Assembly: GCA_003194525.1 (NCBI GenBank)
Contig: NBIV01000327.1
Location: 1-54,856, forward strand
DNA length: 54,856 nt
Direction: 5' to 3'
From: Gracilariopsis chorda
Lineage: Eukaryota; Rhodophyta; Florideophyceae; Gracilariales; Gracilariaceae
Shown: one piece after another, positions 1-12,913 of the stretch
How positions within the stretch are numbered: the first letter of the stretch is position 1
Layout of the letters: each line of letters opens with the position of its first letter
The notes under the pieces: generated by a model
Told to the model about the DNA's origin: nothing
Database searches by the model: none
What the model saw: only the letters and a program-made list of their open reading frames with translations
Position numbers and translations under genes: made by a program

Positions 1-28
1 GGAGAATGACAGAGATTGAAGACCTTGT

Positions 29-527
29 GTGCCGGGGTTGACGGTGAATGGTCATTTCAAGGAATTTGAATCCAAAGATATGTACTTCCGGAATGCGATG
101 GCAGTGGAGGTGCTCGAGGAGTTCATGGGCTACCAGGTGGGAACGGAGAGGGACGGGGCGACGCAACATGTGGATGGGACGGTGGTGAACCTTGCAAGGC
201 TTGATGTGTGGATAGTGTGTGGGTGAGCACGATCAAGAGTGGGGTAGGACGAGGCGGGCAGCGGCAGTTGTTATTTTCTACATTGTATGGGAAATACCTG
301 CCGCGTGCGGTTGAAGAGTATTGAGAACGGCCAGGGAAGCGGTGAAGGATGTGTACGGTATGGAGTTTCAAAATGAAGGAGTATGTGACGGGGAACAGAG
401 GGAGGTTTGTGGGAACTCGGAGCGGAGAGCGACAGTTGCTTTATGGATACCATGGACGGAGAAGCTTTACTTGGCGGTGAGGGAAGATTACTGTAATATA
501 ATGAAGGCTGATGCAAACTGGTACTGA
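29..527 (+). pseudogene. Unrecognised degraded coding remnant
   Basis: Two plus-strand open stretches (29-226 and 321-527) read like protein rather than composition noise. They contain runs such as FRNAMAVEVLEEFMGYQV and KLYLAVREDYCNIMKADANWY, in two frames separated by frameshifts. I do not recognise a family. The stretch lies at the window edge and points toward the 3' end of the minus-strand transposase. At the other end of the window a methyltransferase-SET gene occupies the same relative position, so this could be the C-terminal part of a related protein. That is inference: no residue alignment supports it. No start codon is visible, so the 5' part would be outside the window. Confidence 0.25.
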
Positions 528-689
528 ACATCTTTAACAGAACCAGGATCGACACATTGCCGATGACCGTAACAAGCAGAGCGTCACTCCATCACTGACC
601 TCTGTACTTATACTACTTGTACGGTCGTATGTAATCATATGGAATGGTCGTAATGCTAAGCGGGTGTTATTCTATTACAATTACTTTTT

Positions 690-870
690 GAAGTATATGA
701 CGACGCGGCTTGGGGCTGTTTTGGATTGCTTCGTAGCTTCATGACTGCTGGAGAAGGAATGGTTCGAGCGACTGAAGAGCAGGCGTGTGGAGGAGTTGCC
801 GTTAAGGGGTGTGGACGTAGAGGGGTAGGAAGGGATTGGAGAAGGAGGGGAGGGGTGGAGTGATAGAAGG
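690..870 (+). repeat. Segment related to 53383-53530 (between convergent genes)
   Basis: Translated on the plus strand, this segment resembles the stretch just after the SET fragment at the right end. The pattern TT-L--V-DC followed by an E---F--L run occurs in both (VLDCFVAS and EKEWFERL here; VFDCYLGR and EEREFKEL there), and both then become Glu/Gly-rich. Both copies lie immediately beyond the 3' end of a related transposase. The similarity is judged by eye and is moderate. Confidence 0.4.
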
Positions 871-889
871 GTTATGAACAGTGGTGTTA

Positions 890-3800
890 TTTTTTTTTGG
901 GGGAGATGTGGCTTTGCTGTAAGGTCGCGGTAGAAGAGGTTGAGTTAGAATTGGTGGAAGCACCAGTGGAGTCGTGGGATGAAGGGGGGCGTGGCGTACT
1001 CCTGACGGAGAATGTGAACGGAGCGAGGATGGAAGATGAAGGGATGAGTCTGACACCACGGGGAGACGGTTATTGGAGTCCGATTGTGTGGAGATAGGTA
1101 CATGGTTTTGCGGTTGTGGTTGTGTTCATCGTCTGTTGCCTATCTAAGGCATATGCAGTTGAGAGTGAGGTCGAGCTGTCTTGAGCGGTACTGCTTCAAA
1201 GAACTGGACAAAGGAGAAATTCTTTGGGTCTGGGTTGGGGTGGTGGAGGAGTGATATGAGAAGCGAAGGAGTGAGATGAGCTTGGAGATCCAACGAAGTG
1301 ACGGGAGTTCGAAGTGCTGGAGCAGGCGAATAGGATGTGAGAAAAACGTTGGAGACTTTGAAGGGCCGAATGTGGGGCTGCGAAGATGCGTTGGAAGGAC
1401 TGTGACTGCGAGGATTCTCGACTAAGATTTCGTTCCGCTGTGGGAGGGAGTTGTCGAATGTGGGGATGTAGCCGCCGGTGACGTAGCGGAGTTGACGACT
1501 GTGAGACGGATGTGGCGGAGGGTAGGGAGGTATTGATGAGGGCAAGGATTTCGACGGAGATGTTGATGAAGGACGGGAAGGCGTGCTTGGTGATGTGGGA
1601 GATGAAGAAGACTGTGTCTGGGGCGAAGAGATCTTTGACGGAGGTGGGTTCTGCGTGGGGGTTGGATCGAAGGTACAGTTTGGCTGTGATTAGATCGACG
1701 AAGGGGATTTGCTTTCCATCACGCACGAAGCCTGGCTGACGGGTGGGGGCAGGGAGTGCAGGGAAGGAGGAGGAGATGAAAGGTATGGCGGAGATGGGGA
1801 TCCAGAGGCGTGTACGTTTTGGAACGGTCGATAGCTTTGATTGTCTCGTGGTGCGCGGTGGATTTTGCGCCTGGATTTTTGGCAGTAATGGGTCCTGAAG
1901 AGGATGTGGGCATGCTCTTAAATGCCTGCGTCGTTGAAATGGAGTCCTCCCAAGCGGCGGATGTCGTCTACGATGTAATCGAGTAGATGAAACTTGAGGG
2001 TGTCGAGGTTTGAGCAGTGGTAGGGACCTAGGACGGAGACTGCATTTTCCTTGAAGGAGCGGATATGGTCTTGGAGCTCAGAGAGGCGTGGTTCCGTCCA
2101 CTCAGTGAAGGAGTTGTATCGCATGGCCATGAAGATAATACCTGTGTATTTGGCGTAGATGGAGTTGATGTGGGCTGAGACAGCTTCGTCACAGCAGCGG
2201 CCGAAGAACGCTCCAATGAAGGGAAAGACCATGTTGAGGGCGCGGTAGTCCTTCGCTTCAAGCATTCCTCGAAGGTTGTCTTGGAAGAAGAGGCCGTTGA
2301 GGACCTGGGCGCTGTCTGGAGAGGAGAAGTCGATGTAGAGGCCGGTGGCGGGGGAATGTTTTTCGATTGCGGCAGGGATGTTTTGGAGTGCTTTAGGATT
2401 GAGGTACGGACTGACTAGAAGGATCGGCGTGTCTTGGAGGGGACCACTTTGGTGAAGAGGGAATCTGCCCTGAGTCGTTCGATGGCTGCAATCTTGATGA
2501 GTTTGGAGACGCCGAGATGAAAGTTGTGAAGTGGCTCGAATGCGAAGATGTTGTAAGGGGAGAGGAGAGATGAGATGTTTTGGAGGGGATAGGACTCGAA
2601 GGGGGAGGATTACTTTTCGATGGAAAGGGAATGGAGGGCTTCGACGGCCTGCTCTCTCTTGGTGCGGGCCACTCTGGGATTTTGGGCGAGGAGTGCTTGT
2701 TCTGCGTCGTGGAGGAGGTTGGAGTTGTTTCGAAGGGATGTGAGGGTGTGCTGCTGTGTGCAGGGGGTGGGGAGTGGAGGTGGAGGTCGTCATGGGAGAC
2801 CGTGCATCTGTGGCATGGTTTCTTTGATCGGGTGCCATGGAGGATTGCGAGTATGTCCTTCGATTCGGGGATGTCTGCGCAGTAGCTGACGATGACTGGA
2901 TGGAAGTGGCGAAGAAAGCCGTGAGCCTCGCGGAAGGGGAGGCCAAGTAGTACGGAGGTGAGGATGGGGTGGAGGAGGTGGGAGAGAGCATTCTGCACGA
3001 GTTCCTTTTTGGGTTCCGAGGAGATGGCTAAAGAGGTGCGGGAGAACTGGTCTGCTTCTGAGGAGGGTTTGTTGGTTTGGAAGGAGGTCGGGATGTAGCC
3101 GACGAGGGTTAGGTTTCGGAGATGCACTTGCAGCGGAAGGAGTCAGAGAAAATCAGGATGGTGATGTGGATGGGGTAGGAGGTGATGGAGGAGGACTTGA
3201 GGGAGGTAGAGGATTTGTCGGAGTAGAGTTGGACGAATCCGATGAAGTAGTTGATGCCGGTTGTTGTGGGGGAGTGCTAGACGATGTTTGGATTTGGAGA
3301 CTGTATGATTTGGGCCCTGAGGGCGGAGACTGCTTTGTGGCCGAGGTCTGTTGCCATAGGTGGGCGAATGCTGGAGCTCCGGAGGTGGTTGCCTGCGAGA
3401 CGGGGTGCAAGAACGTGTTTTCGAAGTGTGCGAGGGTGAGCTGCTACTTGAAGATCTCGATGGCGTTCTTCTAGAAGAGGTTTGCGAAGAAGCGATGTTA
3501 CGAATCGGTGATGAAAGGAGAAGAGACGCCAGTGGCGCTGACGCGATGCTCGAAGAGTTTATCTTGGAGTTGAAGGAATTGTGTGGCGGAAGTGACGTGG
3601 TTTTGGATTGCGGACTTGGAGAAGGCAGGGTTGTTGAGAACGGAGATAAGCTCTTCTGCCTTGTGTCGTCCGAGGATTGAAGCGATGTAGGAGATGTAGA
3701 GGACGATGTGCTCTAGTTGGAGGATTGTCGCGGGAGTGGGCGTTGCGGGGGAGGGGATGGGGCTGGCACTCTGTAAGACGTTGAAAGCGTCTTCGGTGTG

Positions 3801-4125
3801 GAGAAAGAGGGCTAATTGTTGTTGGTGGTAGCATTCTTCGTCGGTGAGGGGGATGTTATCGGAAGGTCTGTTGGAGGGAGCTGGTGCGGGTGTGGAGGGG
3901 GGCTGGGTTTTGGGCTTGTGGTGCTTGGTGCCTGGGGGAAAGGTGGTTTGGGCGCTGTCGGGGGAAATGAAGCGTTTGTTAAAGTTGAGGCGATGTGGGC
4001 AACGCCTCTGGTGCCTCTGAACAGCGGGAATGATGCGTGTGAAAGAGGAGAAGTGCTCGAAGCAGCAGTTGGGCGTGATGTAGAATGGAAGAGAGAATTG
4101 GAACCGAGTGTGGTGGAGAGGTGTG
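890..4125 (-). pseudogene. CMC/Plavaka-like DNA transposase, degraded copy A
   Basis: A large transposase can be followed across all three minus-strand frames, so the gene is broken by many indels. Landmarks from N to C: a zinc-finger-like stretch ending VQRHQRRCPHRLNF (about 4090-3990); a block with PVIVSYCADIPESKD followed by KKPCHRC (about 2890-2800); AFEPLHNFHLGVSK (about 2540-2500); TLKFHLLDYIVDDIRRLGG (about 2005-1950); and a C-terminal domain from MRDGKQIPFVDLITAKLYLR (about 1725) to LTLNCICLR*ATDDEH and SVHILRQEY near 1100-980. The cysteine block and the HNFHLG and KFHLLDHI motifs are typical of CMC-type (Plavaka/TNP2-related) transposases; the exact subfamily is uncertain. Every C-terminal block has a counterpart in the copy at 53610-54856. 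In one, a TAG stands where copy B has Trp. Terminal inverted repeats were not found. Confidence 0.65.
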
Positions 4126-4667
4126 TTGAGGAGCGTGAGACTGTAATAAGGCGCACAGGGAAGAAGAACAAACAGCGTGATGCATGTGATGTCGAGTTGC
4201 AGGGTAGTGCGGGGAGGTGGTGGATTTTGCGGGCGAGGAGTAAAACCAGATTACCAGTGCTGGTAACCTGAGGCTACCGCCTATCTGATCGTCTATTGAG
4301 CTCTTTTGATTGTCTATCGAGCTATGCAACCTGGATAATGAATGTCTATTTCTCTGTCTCGATTGGCAAAAACTGCGGAAAGTGAAGTTCAATCCAAGTT
4401 ATCCGTTCAGGCGAACTAAGATAAACGCAGTTAAGTGCTAGATTCTCGTTCACTCGAACCTAACAATTTCGAATGTATGAAGTTATTTTGGAAAATTTGC
4501 ACATCCAAATTTGATTAATTACACCGGTTTTTTGATCGGTTCCGTACATCCCTTTTCAACCGAAAAACTAGCATTCTGATAACACTGACTTTGGCGCGAG
4601 AACTGAAAACGAAGTCATCCTCACGGCACAATGCACTGCGCCCCCGAAACTGCCCGCCATGTACCCT
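4126..4667. other. Intergenic stretch, possible right flank of transposase copy A
   Basis: No credible gene. It holds a short perfect palindrome, TTACCAG-TG-CTGGTAA, near 4252-4267. Otherwise it is moderately AT-rich sequence upstream of the transposase N-terminus. It should contain one end of the DNA transposon, but I could not match it to a complementary inverted repeat elsewhere. Confidence 0.3.
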
Positions 4668-5330
4668 TCAAACGCAAGGTAACCTCTCTATTATCTTACA
4701 GTTGGTGCTGTGCCTCCTCGGGAAAGGCCATAACTCTTGCGTCGGTTCTTCGAATTTATCCACTCCCTTCAGTCCTTCCTCACTTCCTCTTCTGTTTCCC
4801 CTCCCTGTTCCACTCGACCGTCTCTTCTCTTCAATTTGTATTCCTCGTGCCCACGCCGCTTCATGCGCGTTGGTCTTCTTCTGCACGGCTCATGGATGTG
4901 GGCTGTTCGAACAATCTCTCATGAATTTGTTCCAAACCTTCTTTCAACAGTGGTGCTTCTGTCAGCAGTGGTGAAGGAATCCGTATCGTCTTGCAGCCGT
5001 CCTCAAATTTTGCAGGTTTGGCTGTAACGCAGATGACAACACAGCCCTCTGTGGCCTTTTCAAAATCCCTCTCGAAACCTAGTTCGTGTTCCATGTGGTT
5101 GCATCCGATCAAATATACCACCCATGCAGCTAGCTCTGAACAATACTTTGTGGTCTTTATCAGTCGTTTTGCAACCTCTTGGCGCGCGTTTTGTGGAGTC
5201 CGCCAATGCATTACCTGTTACCCTGGCAGCAGTATCGACTAAAGTGCGTGAAAAACTGTCTCTACATCCTTCCCTACAATCTGCATTCTCGAAAGTAACA
5301 AGTGGTCATTCCTGCCAAGCCACAACGCCA
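4668..5330 (-). pseudogene. Hypothetical protein remnant
   Basis: A minus-strand reading of 116 codons (5211-4861) has protein-like composition, including KRLIKTTKYCSELAAWVVYL and ATEGCVVICVTAKPAKFEDG. After one frameshift it continues as 4886-4668. An in-frame extension upstream to about 5330 contains two stops. The gypsy-1 element begins at 5364, 150 bp upstream of the ATG at 5211, so its insertion may have cut this locus; the frame can be followed only weakly into 15064 onward. The plus strand of the same region also has open frames, but they are Ser/Leu-rich and look like shadows. No family recognised. Confidence 0.3.
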
Positions 5331-5363
5331 CCGTCGAATCTCAGCGCCCCAACACGATATTTG

Positions 5364-5613
5364 TGAAGTGCAACCGCTTGCGATGGCACTTGATCGCCGC
5401 TTCGGGTACTCCGGGTTGTTTCTCATTTATGAGTAGTTGGTATACTTTTGCCGACGGATCGGATCGTGCACGTGGCAACAGCTTGTCCGGATGCTCCGTA
5501 ACAACGGAATCTGCGCGTGTTACACGGGTACACCATAGTAGTGGATAGCGGGCTAGATACAACTTATTTATTTATTTAGATATTACACTGGGTAGTCTAC
5601 TGTACTTAGTGCA
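5364..5613 (+). repeat. Truncated 5' LTR of gypsy-1
   Basis: The first 250 bp match 14232-14486 closely, including a TTTA-repeat stretch and CTGGGTAGTCTACTGTACTT. The 3' LTR continues another 577 bp, whereas here the next bases are already open gag frame. A deletion removed the rest of the LTR, the primer-binding site and the leader. GCAGCG is present at the junction and in the 3' LTR, so microhomology may have guided it. Confidence 0.85.
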
Positions 5614-7556
5614 GCGACGACCAGGTTCGTGCTCTGCGAGCCGCTCACAACGCCCTTGTAGGAGAACTCCGAAGCCTCCGTGAGGTAGTCGAGGAGACTC
5701 ATGCAAAGGTGATCGTCGAGGACCTCCGTACATTACGGTCTGACGTCAACTCAGTGTTGGAATGTTTGGGAGTACCCGCTGCTTTCGTGGAAGGAATGGA
5801 AGACCGCTTTGGTCGCGTGAGAGCCCGTCTCGAGACGTTGGAACAAACCATTTTAATTGATAATCATCCGGAAGACCGGCCCGCAATTGCATCGCATCGC
5901 GACCAGCACGATGCTGGGGGAAGTAACCGCCGCAGGCGGAAGTCGGAACGTAAAGATTACGACTCCGACTCCTCGTATTTGTCGCGATCTTTCCGTCACT
6001 CGGGTGGTTCCGATTCTTCGGACTCATCTAGCGATGAGGACAGCCGTGATCGGCGTGGACGTCACCGACGTGGTCGCAGTTCTGACCAAAGTCGCGTACG
6101 ACGAGCGCTTTTCCGGGAACGCTCTCGCTCACGTAAGCGCTATTCCCGTTCTAAACGGTCTACAGCCACGCATGTGTATATTGCTATCCACATCAAGGGG
6201 AGACGGCACTCTGGTTTGAAGGAACTTCAACCGACGGACAAGATGTATCGGAAGCTACTTTCGTACCGATATTATCGGCTTGGCTATTCCTCTTTGGATC
6301 GCACGCCCCACAGTACGGGGAAGTTTAAAGATTGCATCAAGGGAGTGCAGCTCTCGCTGCGCAATCACACCTTTTCAGGGGAGGACCCAATCTTGATCTT
6401 GGATTTCCATTCCCGCTTTGTCGCCGAAGCAGATGTCTTGGACATGAGTGAAGGCCAGGCGTTCATCACGCTGCCGTATTTCTTACGGGGACTTGCTGAA
6501 GATCAGTAAAACTCTGTTAGACGTTCATCTAGAGCCTCCGAAGGAAGAGTTACCTGCTGGCCGGGAGCAGTGCAGTACCTGCTGAGGTCATACGCGACGA
6601 ATGATGCCATTCAGTCGGCTATACTCGCTTTGCGAGACACGCATCAGCGCTCAGGCGAGACTGAGAATGAATAGTGAATTCGCCTGAACAAGGCGTTCCC
6701 CCGTTGTGGCAATGTCTACCCCGAAAGGGAGCGCTCGAAGATGTTCATCAGTGGGCTCAATCCCGCCATACGGACGCTTTTTGCTCGCCGCCGAGAAGAC
6801 AAGCCGGGGGCTACTTACCTCGACATTGTCCAATCCGCGCAAGCGGAAGGTGACGCACTTCGTGCGACGCATCCTCAGGCGAGGTTGAAACCCGCACGGG
6901 CTCTGATGGCGGAAGACCGCTCTCAGTCCCTCTCTCTTTTAGCGGACGACCAGCTCCCACAGGTGTACGACAACGTGCAGCTTGCCCATTTTGATGGAGG
7001 TTCAATTCCAACTGTGGACTTGCCGTCGACGACGGATGACTCGTTTGAAACGGCACAAGACGGGTCGCTGTTCTACATGGGAAACAATCGCGTTTCACCA
7101 CCTCAAATCCCCCATACAACTGGACTGACTCGTCAGGAACGCCCAGGCTGGGTTGATAACCGCCCCGCGGTACGATTCGCCGAAGCTTGGAATGTGAACC
7201 AACGTGGGTTGCTGGCACTCATTTGCCACTTATGCTACATGCATGGTCATACTGCACCGCAGTGTCTGCTCTCTTTGAGAGAAATGCCCAAAGTCGTGGG
7301 AAACTATGAGGCACTCACTCCGCGGGAGAAGCAGTCTGTTCCGATAGCATCGTATCTTCGCGCCAAGACGGACTTCGCTCACGCTCTCCCGACTGTCACG
7401 CCTGCGCGGTATGCTCCGGCTCAGCCGGTTCGTTCCAATCCGCAGATGCGCGATTCAAACACTGCTCACGCGGGACCCCCCATTCAACGGGCTAATGCTC
7501 TAGTGGTCGAGGAACCTGGGCAGAAGCCCGCAGCTGACCCTGCCCAGGAAAACTAG
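5614..7556 (+). pseudogene. gag: gypsy-1 Gag (coiled coil, Arg/Ser-rich region, CCHC knuckle)
   Basis: The frame is open from the LTR junction to the TAG at 7554-7556 except for three internal stops: TAA 6507-6509 and the adjacent TAG/TGA at 6672-6677. The N-terminal part has coiled-coil-like heptads (about 5620-5850), followed by an Arg/Ser/Asp-rich stretch. The capsid-like part includes RLNKAFPRCGNVYP and MFISGLNPAIRTLF, typical of Ty3/gypsy Gag. A zinc knuckle CHLCYMHGHTAPQC with CX2CX4HX4C spacing lies at 7224-7265. The original start is lost with the leader deletion. Pol follows in a different frame immediately after the gag stop, so it was probably expressed by frameshifting or reinitiation. 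Confidence 0.85.
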
Positions 7557-10500
7557 TGGTTGGAGTCTCCCCAACAGGAGAGGCGTCCTCAGAGTTGAGG
7601 CTGACGACACCCGAGGCGCCGCCGCCTCGATCCCCGGTGAAAACCTTCTGGAGGAAGGACACCGCTGACGCGAACTCAGAACAGTTCAATGTTCTGCGTT
7701 GTCCTTGGATACGGGTGAGGAATAACCGTATCAGGGATCGAGTCCTGGTGATGGCCAAGCGAAACTATAAATTTTACGCTAACCTTGGCCTGAACCACCA
7801 GTTTATGGTAAGATATCTTACTGTCCTGGATACAGATGCTGGCCCGAACTTCATTGTGGAGTCCACGCTGCCCCCGCAAATGCAGTCTCGCATCCGCACC
7901 GACGCGGTTCCTGACGTCGCCAACGCGAACAACAATCCGTTTAGAACGGTAGGAACAATCGAATTGGTCGTGAGATTGGGCACCTTGGTGGTGAAGCTCG
8001 ACTTTATTGTTTGCCGCTCGCTGGCTGCGCTAGTAATACTGGGATGTGACTACTGTGACAGGTTCGTCGAGGCCATCAGGCCCCGCCAGAAACTGGTTGA
8101 ACTAGACGACGGGTCAACCGTCCCCATTGTTCGCAAACCGCTGGCGCGGGCATCGTAGAAGCAAGTTCCGTTACCTGCTGCGCAGAAACCACCCCCCGCT
8201 GCACGGGGGTCTATAAAACTCCGCGTTGCGGCATCGGTTTCTATTCCGCCTGAGACACAGGTTATGGTGCAGGTCCATTCCCGTCAACACCGTCTTCGGG
8301 TTGTACAGCCCCTTGCCTCGTTATACGAGAAATATCAACTTGCCGTTGCAAACGGAAGTGTCGATGCAACTCCGGATGTCCCGTTCCGGCTGCTTGTCGC
8401 CAATCATGGCACGAAGCCCCAGTATCTGGTGAAAAACCAAGTCACCGGATCAGTAACCCCGCATCCGTTGGCTATGCTTCCAACGAAGACTACTGCTGCC
8501 GATGTACCCGGAATTGTTGCCCCTACAGAAGATTCGAACTCCGACGTCGCCGTGTCTGAGGAGGGGGAGGAGGCTACTGCAGTCGCGGACAATTCACCGA
8601 GCACCTCGGAGTCAACACCTAAAACCGGAACGCATGGGCCCGCGAGCTATGATAGAATTGATCCTGTCAAGGCTATGGAGAATCTTGACCTCGGTCATGT
8701 ACCGGAGTCACACTTTGAACGTCTGCAAGACATGTTACGGCAGTGTAACACAATGTGGAATGGCTCTCTTGGAGAGATTAATGCTACCGAACATCGGATT
8801 GATTTGTTGCCAAACACGCGACCGATCTCGCAACCCCCATACAGGGCAGGACCAAAGGCCCGGGAAGAAGAACAGTTCCAAGTGGATAAGATGCTCCGAG
8901 CTGGAGTTATTGAACCGGCTCAGTCGCCGTGGGCATCTCCAGTTGTACTGGGTTTGAAGAGCGATGGAACCTAGCGGTTCTGTATCGACTATCGTCGGCA
9001 CAATGCCGTGACGGTATGGGATACGTACCCTACTCCTCGTATGGACGAGTGCATAGAATCCCTGGGGAGCGCTACCGTGTTCACGGCTTTGGATGCCAGT
9101 TGGGGATATTGGCAAGTCTCCGTCCGGGAGGAAGACGTTGACAAAACTGCTTTCGCCTGCCATGAAGGATCATACCGCTTCAAGCGGATGCCGTTCGTTT
9201 TAACCAACGCTACTGCCACCTTTCAGCGCGCCATCGACATTTTGATGAGCCGCTTTATATGGTGGACGTGCCTGGTTTTACTGGATGACATCATCATCTT
9301 CTCGGACAACCTGGACGACCATCTCTCCCATGTCAAGGACGTGATGACCGTGCTCCGTGACGCAGGAATTACTCTCAAGCTGAGGAAGCGCGGGTTTTCC
9401 ACTGACGCCATCAAGTATCTTGGGCACATCATCCGTCCAGGACGGTTGTCAATCGAGGAAGCTCGAGTTAAGTCTCTCGCCGAGGCGAAGGAACCCCGTA
9501 CTCAAACGGAACTGCGCTCCTTTCTAGGGTTGGTCAACGTCTACAGACGTTTCATCCCGAACTTTTCGGACGTCGCGGCTCTCCTGAACGTGCTCTTGCG
9601 GAAGGGACAGCCACCAAAACTGGACCCCCTTACCCCCCCTCAAAGAGTTGCTTTCAACTCCTTGAAGGAGGCTGTCATTTCAGCACCAATCTTGGCACTG
9701 CCCAAACCGGGATTACCCTACTCCGTGGACAGAGATGCAAGCGAACATCAGGTTGGATGTGCCCTATTCCAAGCCACCCCGGACGGGGAACAATTACCCA
9801 TCGGATACTGTTCACGTTCACTAAACGTGCATGAACGGAACTACTCCGTCTCTGAAAAGGAGTGTCTTGCAGTTGTCTGGGCTCTGCCGACACTCCGCCC
9901 ATATCTCATGGGAGTTTCATTTACAGTTTACACGGATCACTCCTCGTTGAGGTGGCTGATGAATATCTCAGGTGCATTTCGCTGCCTGATGCGGTGGAGG
10001 CTCCGCTTAGCGGAACTTGACTTCCAAGTCATCTCCAAGAAGGGGGCGAAGAACACCCAAGCCGACGCACTGTCGCGTTTGCACACAAGTGGGGAAGCCC
10101 TCGCCGATGCGGATAACGATGAGATACCGTGCTACGTCGTGGACGGAGTTACACCGGAAGATCTGGAATGGCCAGAAGAACTGGATATGGACGCTGAATT
10201 TCACGAACTACTCGCCTCGAGCGAGGATGCTGAGAAGCCCATACCAGGAAATTACGTACCACTTGAGACCGAGGAGATGATCCAAGAACAGTTCGGTGAC
10301 CCCTTTTGTACAAGGATACGTGCGCCCCTCAATGGTGGGGAGAATCTCCCTTTCGAGGTGAAGGATATTGGATACCTCGTGAGGACCGTCCAGGTTACTC
10401 CACAAGTTGTGGTTCCGCACACGCTAAAGAAGCGGATATTGCATCTTTCGCACTATCCGAAACTCGGTGGACACTCCGGTGCGAGGAAACTTTACCTAAC

Positions 10501-12913
10501 CCTTCGCAGGGACTTTTACTGGCCCACCATGGCGGTTGATTGCTACGCCACGATGCGGTTTTGCACAGAGTGTGCGAAGAACCGGGTGAAGCTCCGGAAG
10601 AACTCCAAACGGATGAAGTTATTCCCTGCCAGGGCGCCACTCGAGTTTGTCGCCATCGACATTCTCGGCCCGTTACTCAGTACACGGAGGCGGAACAAGT
10701 TCCTACTCGTTATTACGGATAGATTCTCGAAGCTTGTTCGGACAGTGCCTCTCAAGAGGATTAACGCTTACACAGTCGCTAACGCGTTTGTAACGCATTG
10801 GGCTTTTGTGTACGCACCTCCATTGGAGCTACTCTCCGATAACGGGAAGCAATTCGCATCGCGGTTTTTCCAGGACTTCTGTCGGATACTGGATGTGAAG
10901 AACCTCTTCACAACCACATATCATCCCCAGTCTAACGGGCAGGTCAAGCGGTTCAACCGGACTATGCTAGCTTCGCTCCGGTACTACGTGGCTGACCACC
11001 CAAAGACTTGGGATCTCTATACTGATGCAGTGACGTTGGCGTACAAAACGCACGTATACTGGACTACCGGGATATCTCCTTTTGGGTTGGTCCTTTCTCG
11101 GGCATCGCCACCTGTGGCGTTGGAATCTCAACCTACGTTGGACGCGTTCCCTTCTGTGAAGTATTACCGCCAGAAATGGAAAGCATGGCTCACCAAGCTA
11201 CTACCCGCTTTGCGGAAGTCTATGGACCGTGCCCAAGCCGTGTACAAACGGGATTTCGATGCTGGTTTGCGAGTAGGTAAACCGGAACAGATCAACCCCG
11301 GAGACTACGTATTCGTCTGCAAGGAGTATTATAACCCTGAGAGGTAGAAGCACCACAAGCTCTTGCCAGTTGCGGATGGTCCTTTTAAGGTTATCTCCCC
11401 AACAACGGACACGGTCGTGGTGGAAATGGGCGACGCGCACGAGCGGTTGTCTCGCGATCGCGTCGTGTTAGCCCCTCCGCTCTCAACCGATGCTGCACCA
11501 GCTACGCTGGACTCAACGGCTGAAGGTGGCTCTGCACCGGGTACACCGGTGGTTTCATGGTGTGCCGTGTTGCCACACCCCTCCTGGGGCCTCTCAGACC
11601 TTCCGTATATCTTGGAAGACCCGGCTATATCGTAACCCAACGGCCCTCCTGGCAGCTCTCAACCACCGTCAAACGGAATCTATCACCGTTCTACGGTTGC
11701 TTCAAGAAATTCTCGTCGCCCCGTAGCTCCGTCTGAGGATGGGGAGGACAACTTCCCTATCGTGGATATCTCGCCCTCGCAACGGGACTCAGGCCTTGGT
11801 ACACGGATTAGCAACGCTGGTGCTCCATCGCAGTCGCAGGATAGTGCTGGTCATGCCCCGTCTGTCCACACCATCGCCGCGCAGTGTCCGCCCGTGAGGG
11901 AACCTCCCGCGGTAGCGGCAACGTCACGATCGACATCGTCGCAGCACGCGCATGGACGCGAAGATGATACGCCAGCAACGCTGGGTTCCGGTGACACACC
12001 CCAGAGGGAAAACGCACGCTACACTGCGTCAGGAGAGACCTCCGTCAAGGGGGACGCTTCGGCAGAGGCACCCGTTGATAACGGGACCGCACAACCGGAG
12101 AAAGGGAAGAATATCACAGCATCATCGCGCTGGCGCGCACGCAATCCGAGCGTCTTGGTAGACCCTGGTACGATCAATAGTGGCGAGCTGGTCGTTCCGG
12201 ATGATGTAACTATCGAGGATGGCATGAAAAACCCGATTCTGGAAGTTTCATCCAAGTCCCAGGGTGCTGTACCACCTGTACACGCCCCATCGGGGAGCTT
12301 ACAGAACGAAGTCACCGTGTACCACGGATCATTGCACACGCAACCCACGGCGCAGCCGTGGGGAGATACCCTAAAAAGGGAGGCGGATCACACCACGCCC
12401 TGTGGCCGCCAACGGTCCCCGAAGTCACGTGAACCGCAAAACAGGGAGACACGCTTGGCGCCACTCACCAGGCAGCGCTGAATTACTCCACAGGAGCCCG
12501 CGCAGACGTCACCGTCAGGGCAAGTCGAACCTCGCCACCTCAAGGTGCGAGACGACTACCACTCTGGTGGGTCAGTGACCCCTTGCAGGGAAGAAGCCGT
12601 AGAACGGACGTGGCACCCGGGTACTCTGTTACGGGACATTTTCCCTCATGAGGGCACGCCCACGGCGAGCGGTGCAACCGCGACACGGCAAGGCCGAGAA
12701 GTCTTCATCCAGGAGTATATTCTCGACTACGTCGTGGGGCATCGTTATAACGGAAATGGTATTCTGGAATACCGCTCCCGTTGGTACGGATACGACCTAA
12801 GTTGGGATACGTGGGAGCCGATCGAACACCTCCCACGGTCCAAAGTGGTACAGTATCACCGCCGCGCGGTAACAGCTACGCCAACTACGCTGTGTAATGC
12901 CCAAGTGGGATGA
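7556..12913 (+). pseudogene. pol: gypsy-1 Pol (PR-RT-RNaseH-IN-chromodomain)
   Basis: One frame spans 5.36 kb, interrupted only by five single stops: TAG 8156, TAG 8972, TAG 11345, TAA 11633 and TGA 12479. The protease motif is DTDAG (7829-7843), where the family has DTGAG. The reverse transcriptase holds ALDASWGYWQ and LLDDIIIFS; the TAG at 8972 replaces the expected Trp in DGTWRFCIDYR. RNase H (about 9715-10080) has DRDAS, EKECLAVVWAL and YTDHSSLRW. Integrase shows an HHCC finger (about 10430-10570), AIDILGP, LLSDNGKQF and HPQSNGQVKRFNRT. In the last, Lys (codon 10946-10948) stands where the catalytic Glu belongs. A long Pro/Ser/Thr-rich tail (11350-12600) precedes a chromodomain at about 12700-12875 (WEPIEHLPRSKVVQYHRR). 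The changes at the protease and integrase sites are explainable by G-to-A. Confidence 0.9.

Noticed and set aside
1918..2991. A 357-codon minus-strand ORF taken as a single protein
   Set aside because: Only its ends match transposase. The Pro/Ser/His-rich middle is an out-of-frame reading of the same gene.
4591..5242. Overlapping plus-strand ORFs upstream of gypsy-1
   Set aside because: Ser/Leu/Phe-rich with no motifs; the minus strand of the same region reads more like protein.
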